This document shows positions 27,119 to 36,981 of a DNA stretch of 64,000 nt, piece by piece. The position numbers and the translations under genes were made by a program. Under the pieces are notes generated by a model. It was not told the DNA's origin, searched no databases, and worked only from the letters and a program-made list of their open reading frames with translations. Every line of letters begins with the position of its first letter. Position 1 is the stretch's first letter. The stretch lies in NCBI RefSeq assembly GCF_019331795.1, contig NZ_JAHPZL010000004.1, positions 53,870-117,869 of the forward strand, read 5' to 3'. This DNA is from Austwickia sp. TVS 96-490-7B (GTDB taxonomy: Bacteria; Actinomycetota; Actinomycetes; Actinomycetales; Dermatophilaceae).

Positions 27119-27246
27119 TCCACTCACAGGCAGCGCCCTCCCACCACCTAATCCACAGCCTCGACACAGACCCACAACAGCCTCAGCTCCGGTGCACCCC
27201 TTGTCATGTGGTCATGAGTCGATGCGGACAAGAGATGCTGGAAGGT

Positions 27247-28728
27247 ATGTCACTGCGTCGCAAACTGGTCGCCTCGATCGTGGCCCTGTTTATTCTGGTC
27301 ACCATCACCACCGGGGTCGTCAGCCTCCTCGTGACCCGACATGCGCTATCCGTGCAGCTCGACCGCCGAGTCGCCCAAACCGTGACCCGCGCCGGGGACC
27401 CCGGCACCGCCCCCGCCCCGCCCCGACCCACCGCCGGAGAGCGCGGACTCGGACGCGGCATCGGCGGTGACTTCCTCTATCTCGCCTACCGCGACGACAA
27501 AATCCTCCGCTTCACCGCCTTCACCACCTCCGGCGACCTCGTCGACGCCACCAACAGCAACAACCAAGTCATCCACACCCTCCGCACCGCGCCACTCTCC
27601 GAACGCCCCAGCACCGTAGACCTCGGCCCAGAACTCGGCTCCTACCGCCTGGTGCGCGCCGAACGCCCCCACGGCGCCACCGTCATCACCGGGCTACCCC
27701 TGCAACCCATGGTCGACACCCTCGACAACATCATCCTGGTCACCGCACTGGTGGGAGGCGCCGGAATCCTCGTCCTCGCCGGCGGCACCGCAGCCCTCGT
27801 CCAAATCAACCTCCGCCCCCTCGACCGGGTCGCCGCGCTCGCCGATCGGGTCTCCCGCACTCCCCTGCACCAAGGCGAAGTGGACCTACCCGACCGGGTA
27901 CCAGCCCGCGACACCGATCGACGGACAGAAGTGGGGCAAGTCGGCGCGGCCCTCAACGAACTCCTGGACCACGTCGGCGCGTCCCTGCACGCCCGATACG
28001 AAAGCGAAACCAAATTACGACGGTTCGTCGCCGACGCCAGTCACGAACTGCGCACTCCGCTGGCGTCAATCCGGGGGTACGCCGAACTATCCCGCCGAGA
28101 AAGCGAACCCGTCCCTGAAGGGATCAGACATGCCCTGAGTCGGATCGACTCCGAATCAGCCCGGATGGCACATCTCGTCGAAGATTTGCTCCTCCTAGCC
28201 CGCCTCGACGCCGGACGCCCCCTGGCCAGTGACACCGTCGACGTGACCCGACTGGTCATCGACACTGTCAGCGACGCCCGCGCCGCCGGTCCGGATCACC
28301 GATGGCAGATGTGCCTGCCCGAAGATGTCGTCGAAATCACCGGTGACGGATCACGCCTCACCCAAGTCGTGGTGAACCTCCTGGCCAACGCCCGCGTGCA
28401 CACCCCCACCGGAACGACCGTGACGACGACAGTGCGCACCGAAGCCGACCACGCCGTCATCACGGTCGTCGACGACGGACCCGGAATCCCCGCCGACCTC
28501 CTTCCGCGCGTATTCACCCGATTCACCCGGGGCGACGAGTCCCGGGCCCGTCTCACTGAGACACCGGAAGAACGCACCGGAGCATCCACTGGCCTGGGAC
28601 TATCCATCGTCGCCGCTGTCGTCGCCGCTCACCACGGCGATGTCCACGTCCACAGCACACCAGGGAACACTGTCTTTACGGTGCGACTCCCCCACGCCGT
28701 CACCGCTCCGTCGGAGGCACCGGACTGA
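27247..28728 (+). CDS. Sensor histidine kinase (HAMP-HisKA-HATPase)
   Basis: A 493-aa protein. One N-terminal membrane helix (VASIVALFILVTITTGVV), an extracytoplasmic sensor of about 120 residues, a second helix (IILVTALVGGAGILVLAGG), and a HAMP linker. The H-box is DASHELRTPLASIRGY. The N-box is VVNLLANARVH, then DDGPGIP and GLGLSIVAAVVAAH. It is the cognate kinase of the regulator upstream. The start is uncertain: GGAAGG is one base from ATG 27247, and several in-frame ATG/GTG lie up to 39 bases earlier. The 3' end overlaps the convergent gene by 29 bp. Confidence 0.88.
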   Translation: MSLRRKLVASIVALFILVTITTGVVSLLVTRHALSVQLDRRVAQTVTRAGDPGTAPAPPRPTAGERGLGRGIGGDFLYLAYRDDKILRFTAFTTSGDLVDATNSNNQVIHTLRTAPLSERPSTVDLGPELGSYRLVRAERPHGATVITGLPLQPMVDTLDNIILVTALVGGAGILVLAGGTAALVQINLRPLDRVAALADRVSRTPLHQGEVDLPDRVPARDTDRRTEVGQVGAALNELLDHVGASLHARYESETKLRRFVADASHELRTPLASIRGYAELSRRESEPVPEGIRHALSRIDSESARMAHLVEDLLLLARLDAGRPLASDTVDVTRLVIDTVSDARAAGPDHRWQMCLPEDVVEITGDGSRLTQVVVNLLANARVHTPTGTTVTTTVRTEADHAVITVVDDGPGIPADLLPRVFTRFTRGDESRARLTETPEERTGASTGLGLSIVAAVVAAHHGDVHVHSTPGNTVFTVRLPHAVTAPSEAPD

Positions 28729-29890
28729 TCAAGACCGCTTTGCGCCGCCCATCTGGATACCCCATGGTCGCGGCAATCTGATGGTGCTTGTTGATCGCCC
28801 CCGCATCGACCAGTCGCGCATCGCCAGGCAACCGTCGGACCTGCACACTTCGGACAATCCCGCCGCGCCACAGAGCTGGGCCCTGCGGTGTCCGACCCAC
28901 CACGACGTGATCTGCCGCGATATCCACCGGCACAAAACCTGACCCTGCTGCTGAGATTGTCGCCGTACGCGCCGCATCCCACGAGACCACGCTGTCACCG
29001 ATACGCGCGATGATCATCTTTCCGTCAGGGGACGTCAGCAACCGCACCTCCGAACCCACTGCCGACGCAGGTATCCCGGCCGGCAAGGGCAAGGGCACCG
29101 GGGTCTGAGCACGGCCCGGCGCGACAAAGGGCTGCCACACCGTCGTGCCGCCCACCCGCACCTGCATCACACCGACCACAGTGCCGTCATCAGCTAATGC
29201 CGTGCCCCGGACCTGCATCCCGTCCTGTTCAGCTACCAACTCTCGGCTCTGCCCGCCCCCAGTGACGTTCGTCACCAGCGAGTGAGCAACTGTCATCTCT
29301 TTGGTCGTCAGCGCAGCGCCACGAGCGTTGAGCGCCACCGCGTCCACGCGACAACCAGACCCGGCCGGACACTCGTCCACGGTCTCGCTGAAATCATCCA
29401 GCGAAGACCACACCACACTCAGCTGCGAGACCTGCGAGTCTTCCCACGATCGACATTCCCCCACACCCATCACATTGCCCCGGGCGTTTGCCGCCACCGG
29501 ACGCCAATTCTCTGGCTCACCACCAGGGCAGGTCTTCAGCAGGTTCAGTCGTGCACCGATTGTTCCTGGGCCAGTGAGGAAACCACCGGAGCCGTCATCG
29601 CCATGACCAGGAAGAGCCGGACCGATCCGCACCAACAACATCGAAGCGTCCGTGACATCCACGCCGGTAGTGACAGCAGCACGATCCATCCCTGGCAGCG
29701 AGATCAACGGCGTCACCCGGTAGAGCAGGTCACCGGTTTGTGGCGGCGGGACCGCCCCGCCAGCCCCGGTGGGTCTAGCCCCTGGAGCATCGACGGCTTG
29801 CGCGCCATCAATCATCACCAGCGGAGAGGACATCACGGACAAAGCCGTCGCGGCGATGAGGACACGACGGTAGGAACGAGGTCTCATCAT
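28700..29890 (-). CDS. Secreted protein with beta-propeller-like repeats
   Basis: A 396-aa protein. The signal peptide (RRVLIAATALSVMSSPLVM, cleavage near AQA) is followed by a mature domain with recurring short strands: VAANARGNVMGVGEC, VALNARGAALTTKEM, GTALADDGTVVGVMQ, INKHHQIAATMGYP. These resemble the HAF/propeller repeats of extracellular proteins. Four Cys are placed as two likely disulfides (CPGG/ECRSW and ECPAGSGCR). Start ATG 29890 with GAGGAAG upstream. Its role is unknown. Confidence 0.7.
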   Translation of the reverse strand: MMRPRSYRRVLIAATALSVMSSPLVMIDGAQAVDAPGARPTGAGGAVPPPQTGDLLYRVTPLISLPGMDRAAVTTGVDVTDASMLLVRIGPALPGHGDDGSGGFLTGPGTIGARLNLLKTCPGGEPENWRPVAANARGNVMGVGECRSWEDSQVSQLSVVWSSLDDFSETVDECPAGSGCRVDAVALNARGAALTTKEMTVAHSLVTNVTGGGQSRELVAEQDGMQVRGTALADDGTVVGVMQVRVGGTTVWQPFVAPGRAQTPVPLPLPAGIPASAVGSEVRLLTSPDGKMIIARIGDSVVSWDAARTATISAAGSGFVPVDIAADHVVVGRTPQGPALWRGGIVRSVQVRRLPGDARLVDAGAINKHHQIAATMGYPDGRRKAVLISPVPPTER

Positions 29891-30146
29891 GACTTTCTTC
29901 CTCGGGGGGGGAGGGCTCTCGCTGGAAATCGGAGTTGATGTCGCATCGAATGAGCCCACCGAACACATGAATCTAAAACCGTTCATTCCCTGGATAGGGA
30001 GTATGCGGAATCACGATCCCGTGCGGAAAGTAAATTTCCGTCCACCTCGAAGCCGTCTCGACATACCTGCCAGATTCGAGAGTCGGCACCATGCAGACAT
30101 CTCGATGCCCGCTGTGGACCTGCCGCCCCGGCGCTCGCTACTGTCG

Positions 30147-30250
30147 CGACATATCGCCCATCGCCTCTACCATCTCGACATATCGCCCAGCACCTCTACC
30201 ATCTCGACATATCGCCCAGCACCTCTACCATCTCGACATATCGCCCATCA
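30147..30250. repeat. 29-bp tandem repeat (3.6 copies)
   Basis: The unit CGACATATCGCCCAGCACCT + CTACCATCT recurs at 30147, 30176, 30205 and partly 30234 with no spacers between units. It lies downstream of tRNA-Ser(GCT) on that gene's strand. The absence of spacers excludes a CRISPR array. Confidence 0.9.
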
Positions 30251-30256
30251 CGACGA

Positions 30257-30289
30257 AGCGGCCTGACATCGTGATGATGTCAGGCCGCT
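30257..30289 (-). terminator. Terminator of tRNA-Ser(GCT)
   Basis: AGCGGCCTGACATC (30257-30270) is perfectly complementary to 30276-30289, loop 5 nt, just 3' of the minus-strand tRNA. Confidence 0.7.
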
Positions 30290-30297
30290 TTCGACAA

Positions 30298-30391
30298 TGG
30301 CGGAGGCGGAGGGATTTGAACCCTCGATGGGGTTTAACCCCCAAACCCGCTTAGCAGGCGGGCGCCATAGACCGGACTAGGCGACGCCTCC
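30298..30391 (-). tRNA. tRNA-Ser(GCT)
   Basis: On the minus strand: acceptor GGAGGCG/CGCCTCC, a long variable arm typical of serine tRNA, anticodon GCT in CTGCTAA, T-loop GGTTCAAATCC, and encoded CCA (30298-30300). Confidence 0.96.
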
Positions 30392-30659
30392 ACAGATTAC
30401 CCACCACGAATCATCGCGGTCGGCAAGCTCAGGCAAGGCTACCGGGTCACCCGGACTGAACACAAAGTGGCACGACGACGACTCGTGTCACGCAGGTCAC
30501 ATCCGCTGAGCTGGTCCCGAGGCGCCTTTCTGCATCTGCTGCACCGTCAGACCTACACCACGCCCGGCCGACCACACAGCCATCGTCATGTCACCGTCCT
30601 GACCAGCCATGATGGCCTCAAGCCACGACGCGCCGGAGCGGCACTGTACGTCCGTCGGG

Positions 30660-30710
30660 GCAGCAACACCCCAGGCCACGACGCTGAGCAGCAACACCCC
30701 AGGCCACGAC
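30660..30710. repeat. 23-bp direct repeat pair
   Basis: GCAGCAACACCCCAGGCCAC + GAC occurs at 30660-30682 and again at 30688-30710, inside the 480-bp gap between tRNA-Ser and the cold-shock gene. That gap shows no convincing gene. Confidence 0.75.
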
Positions 30711-30808
30711 ACGATGCAGCCGCCCCACGCCCCCCGTAAATATCTCAGCGACGCAGAGCTACCCGCCCCACCTCGACCTCCCCCGCCGAGCGCACCCCAC
30801 AGAACGCA

Positions 30809-30843
30809 CGAACGGCCCCCGGGGGTATCCCGGGGGCCGTTCG
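30809..30843 (-). terminator. 15-bp stem-loop terminator of cold-shock gene
   Basis: CGAACGGCCCCCGGG (30809-30823) pairs with 30829-30843, loop GGTAT, 32 bp past the stop of the minus-strand gene. Confidence 0.75.
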
Positions 30844-30874
30844 CGATTAACTGACGTCTATCGGCGTCAGGGAA

Positions 30875-31078
30875 TCAGATGGGACGAACGTTGTCCGCCT
30901 GCGGACCCTTGGGGCCCTGCGTCACCTCGAACTCGACGCGCTGCGCCTCGTCGAGCGAACGGTAACCGTTCGTCTGGATCGCGGTGTAGTGAACAAAGAC
31001 GTCGGGGCCGCCGCCGTCCTGAGCAATGAAACCGAAGCCCTTTTCGGCGTTGAACCACTTCACGGTGCCCTGAGCCAT
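30875..31078 (-). CDS. Cold-shock protein (CspA family)
   Basis: A 67-aa single-domain OB-fold protein. RNP1 is KGFGFIA, RNP2 is VFVHYTAI; it starts [18 protein letters not shown]. It binds single-stranded nucleic acid and works as an RNA chaperone. The long upstream gap (to about 31458) probably holds a structured 5' leader, as in other csp genes. It stands alone. Confidence 0.95.
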   Translation of the reverse strand: MAQGTVKWFNAEKGFGFIAQDGGGPDVFVHYTAIQTNGYRSLDEAQRVEFEVTQGPKGPQADNVRPI

Positions 31079-33903
<2,825 letters not shown>

Positions 33904-33946
33904 ACTAGGCGACGCGCACGTCGGTCCACGCCGACGTGACATGCAT

Positions 33947-34037
33947 GGAGGGCTCGCATAGTGGCCTAGTGCGGCGGTCTTGAAAACCGCTATGGGGTGA
34001 CCCCCCATCGTGGGTTCGAATCCCACGCCCTCCGCCA
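33947..34037 (+). tRNA. tRNA-Ser(TGA)
   Basis: Acceptor GGAGGGC/GCCCTCC, anticodon TGA in CTTGAAA, long variable arm (CTATGGGGTGACCCCCCAT), T-loop GGTTCGAATCC, and encoded CCA. A small hairpin (33917-33938) precedes it. Confidence 0.96.
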
Positions 34038-34105
34038 TTGACCCATGCCGACCCTGGTCAGGGCTGAGTGTCACCGCCCTCAGTTCAGGGCGGAGCCACC
34101 CACCG

Positions 34106-34140
34106 CGACGACATCTGAGCGCACAGCTCAGATGTCGTCG
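34106..34140. terminator. 15-bp stem-loop, bidirectional
   Basis: CGACGACATCTGAGC (34106-34120) pairs with 34126-34140. It overlaps the stop codon of the minus-strand zinc-ribbon gene and lies 70 bp past tRNA-Ser(TGA). Confidence 0.65.
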
Positions 34141-35303
34141 GCTTTCATTTCTGGTTTTTTGTTGGCCGTCATGATGGGGTTCCACGCACGCAGGAAGTTC
34201 TGCTTCGCCTGTGACGCCTTTGAGTTGGCCTGGGCTAATTCGCTGCTGTTATGGCAGACCGTGCCCGAGCGGGCCATGCGCACATAGATCTGGTCGGCTT
34301 CTGCTGATGCTTGCAGCGCTTCTTTCAGCTTGTCGCGGGCATCTTTGGCTCCGGGGAGATCAGCGAATGCGGTGTCTCCCATTTCGCCCAGCTTCGCTTG
34401 TTGTGCCATGCGCCCCTGCAGGGCTTCGGTCATCAGCTTGCTACCGCCCTCGCGGTCTCGTTTGCTGCAGTAGGTGTCGATGCCCTGCACCAATGTGGTG
34501 CGGGACCCCTTGCCAGCTTCCAACGCTTCCAGGACCGCTGCTCGAGCTGCCTGAGCCTTCGCTTCCGTCCCGGACGCACTCGTTTCCTTGTCTGTGGTGG
34601 GGACGGCAGGTGCCACCGACGGTGGATTTGGCACCGGCTCTGGCGCAGGGACTCCGTTGCCACTGTTGAGAGTCCACACCATTGCACCGATCCCCAGGAC
34701 GCATAGAGCTGCCGCGCCCGCCACGATCGGCACGACCATTCCCCGCCGACGCCCCGACATTTCTTGCGCATCGGCATAGCGTCTCGCCGCCGTACGACTC
34801 CCAGTTTCCGGTTCGGCGGCTTCATGCCGGGCGCCGCCGCCTCGACGGGTCGGCGGTGCCTGCGGAGCGCTTTCCTCGGGGGCTTCCCACGGGTCGTCGT
34901 CATCCGGCCAGGCCGCGAACTGTTGCGACACGCCGTCACGTGACACCCCCCGGTACGTCGGGCGAGGCGGAGCGATTTTCGCCGTCGGAGCGGGGCCTCC
35001 CGCAGCTGCGGTGTCGAACTTCGCGGTGGCTGCTCCGGCATCACCGGCGGGGAACGGCGTATCGATCTTGGCGGTCGCTGCACCCCCGGCCATCCCGGCT
35101 GCGGCAGCGAGTTGCTCTGGCGTCAACGCTGGCGATGGACCCGGAGTGATGGGTGCCATCGCGGCCGTGGACAGCTCGACCGAACTCTCTCGTCGAGCGG
35201 CTGCACCAGCACTATCAACGCCGGTGATCGCGGCCCCACAGGACACGCAGAACCGGGCTTGAGACGGTAACTGCGCACCGCACTCGAGGCAGTAGCGGAC
35301 CAT
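34128..35303 (-). CDS. Zinc-ribbon membrane protein
   Basis: A 391-aa protein. The N-terminal zinc ribbon is CLECG...CVSCG (residues 5-22). A long disordered Ala/Pro/Asp-rich region with repeated TAKI/TAKF-D motifs (residues ~75-115) follows. One membrane helix (MVVPIVAGAAALCVLGIGAM, ~190-210) and an extracytoplasmic helical domain with two Cys (DTYCSKR, GTVCHNS) complete it. This is a common but uncharacterised actinobacterial architecture. Confidence 0.75.
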   Translation of the reverse strand: MVRYCLECGAQLPSQARFCVSCGAAITGVDSAGAAARRESSVELSTAAMAPITPGPSPALTPEQLAAAAGMAGGAATAKIDTPFPAGDAGAATAKFDTAAAGGPAPTAKIAPPRPTYRGVSRDGVSQQFAAWPDDDDPWEAPEESAPQAPPTRRGGGARHEAAEPETGSRTAARRYADAQEMSGRRRGMVVPIVAGAAALCVLGIGAMVWTLNSGNGVPAPEPVPNPPSVAPAVPTTDKETSASGTEAKAQAARAAVLEALEAGKGSRTTLVQGIDTYCSKRDREGGSKLMTEALQGRMAQQAKLGEMGDTAFADLPGAKDARDKLKEALQASAEADQIYVRMARSGTVCHNSSELAQANSKASQAKQNFLRAWNPIMTANKKPEMKADDI

Positions 35304-35557
35304 GTGGATCTCCTCCCACCCGCCGAAAACTGCGGGTCAGCCTCGTAGCCTATCGACCATCCGGCAACGCCGACATCCCGGTCCAGGAAGGCCACCGCCA
35401 TCTCGTGGCGAGACCAGGTCACTTGAATCGTCGAGAACACCTCGGATTCGACACCGAACTTCACGCCATGACAAGACATTCGGCGTCTAAGCTCGCGATC
35501 ACCAAGAGGTCACGGACGACCCACGCTGCCACTCACCGATCCTAAGGAGAACAGGCC

Positions 35558-35941
35558 ATGCGCGGACGCGTGATGTTGCTGACCGGGGCCGCGATCGGCT
35601 ACGTCCTGGGGGCCAGGGCCGGACGAGGCCGGTACGAACAGATCAAAGAACACGCCGATGTCCTGTGGAACGACCCCCGGGTACAGGACAAAGTCGGCCA
35701 GGCGCACGAACTGGCCGTGGAAACCGCCACCAGCGCCGGACAAGCCGTCGTTGATGCCGCCAAGGACAAAGCCCCTGAGATTCGAGCCACCCTCGGGGAT
35801 GTCGCCGACACCGCCCGGAACGCCGTCAGCTCGGTCATGCCCGGGCAGCGTGACGACGCCAGCGGCACCTCCGAAACCGCCCGAACCGATCCACCTTATG
35901 GCGGAACCACGTGGCCTGGCCCCGGTCCCACCGGCCCCTGA
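35558..35941 (+). CDS. YtxH-like small membrane-associated protein
   Basis: A 127-aa protein. It has a short N-terminal hydrophobic segment with Gly motif (LLTGAAIGYVLGARAGRGRYEQI), then a helical stretch of VAxTATSAGQAVVDAAKDKAPE type, then a Pro/Gly-rich tail. This matches the YtxH-like general stress or envelope family. Good AAGGAG upstream of ATG 35558. Confidence 0.7.
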   Translation: MRGRVMLLTGAAIGYVLGARAGRGRYEQIKEHADVLWNDPRVQDKVGQAHELAVETATSAGQAVVDAAKDKAPEIRATLGDVADTARNAVSSVMPGQRDDASGTSETARTDPPYGGTTWPGPGPTGP

Positions 35942-36012
35942 ACCGCCGTCTCCTGCCAGCGCCACTCAGCGACAGGTGCTCGTCGAGAGGTCCTGGCCGC
36001 CCAACGCGGTGG

Positions 36013-36948
36013 TCAGGACCCGGTGCGCACTGCGGTCGTGGTGAATGACGCATCGACGCGCTCTCCCAACCACCCTTCGATCAACCAGCGGCCTGCCGCG
36101 AACCACGGCGGCAGGGTCACCTCACCGGCAGTCAAGGCCTCTCGTAGCTGGGTGCGGGTGAACCATCGCGCCGCCGCCACCTCGACCGGGTCGATCGTCA
36201 ATGCTGGATCTTCGACCCGAGCGACCATAGCCACCATGACTTGCCCCGCTGCTGGCCACGGTTGGCTTCCCGCGTAGGACACGTCCACGGTCCGCAGCCC
36301 TAGCTCCTCAGCGACCTCACGGCGTACGGCGTCTTCCAACGACTCGGCGGCATCGACGAAACCGGCGGGGCATGACATCGCCACCGATGACGCGAACTGA
36401 TGTCCTCGCACCAGACAGATCCGGTCTGCGTCGTCCAAGACCGCCATGATGACCACCGGATCAGTGCGTGGGTAAAACTCCGCCTCGCACGTCCCGCACA
36501 CTCGCATCCACCCGGCGTGTCGCGGCTGAGTTGGCGCGCCGCATCGCGGGCAGAACGGATGAGTCGCATGCCAGCGCCCCAACGCCAAACCCACTGCGGC
36601 GGCATGGGCATCCACCACTGGCAGCGCACCGATCACGTCACGCCACGGGCGGGCCCCTGCCACCGGATCCGCAGACACCCGCACCCACCGCGCTGGATCA
36701 CCGCCGCACCACACCACCAGGTCATCCCGCACCGATCCGGTGGGCTGCCACACCAGGCCGTCTCCGCCTGAGACGGTCACCAACTGACCTGACTCCGACA
36801 CCTCCGTCACCACGGACGACGGGTCAGCCCACAGCGCTGCGAGGTCTTCTTCACGCCCCCGCAATTCACCGCGTCGATCCTGCCGGGACTGATGCAGCCA
36901 CAGCTCACCAGCAGGGGCACAAGGCAGGGCAGATCGGCTCGCAGACAC
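36013..36948 (-). CDS. nudC: NAD(+) diphosphatase / NADH pyrophosphatase
   Basis: A 311-aa Nudix enzyme. The zinc site is CPRCG...VCGTCEAEFYPRTDP. The Nudix box starts with GFVDAAES and continues to RREVAEELG. The NADH-specific SQPWP motif follows (here SQPWPAA). It hydrolyses NAD(H) to NMN(H) + AMP and can remove NAD caps from RNA. It is in line behind the large LuxR gene (33-bp gap), so possibly co-transcribed. Confidence 0.93.
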   Translation of the reverse strand: MSASRSALPCAPAGELWLHQSRQDRRGELRGREEDLAALWADPSSVVTEVSESGQLVTVSGGDGLVWQPTGSVRDDLVVWCGGDPARWVRVSADPVAGARPWRDVIGALPVVDAHAAAVGLALGRWHATHPFCPRCGAPTQPRHAGWMRVCGTCEAEFYPRTDPVVIMAVLDDADRICLVRGHQFASSVAMSCPAGFVDAAESLEDAVRREVAEELGLRTVDVSYAGSQPWPAAGQVMVAMVARVEDPALTIDPVEVAAARWFTRTQLREALTAGEVTLPPWFAAGRWLIEGWLGERVDASFTTTAVRTGS

Positions 36949-36981
36949 AGCTGTCAGCGTACGCGCGGCCTTGTCGGCGGA

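Noticed and set aside
30147-30250. CRISPR array
   Set aside because: The 29-bp unit length fits a CRISPR repeat, but units are contiguous with no spacers and no cas genes are in the window. The 52-bp arrays are also not CRISPR: the intervening sequence is conserved, not unique.
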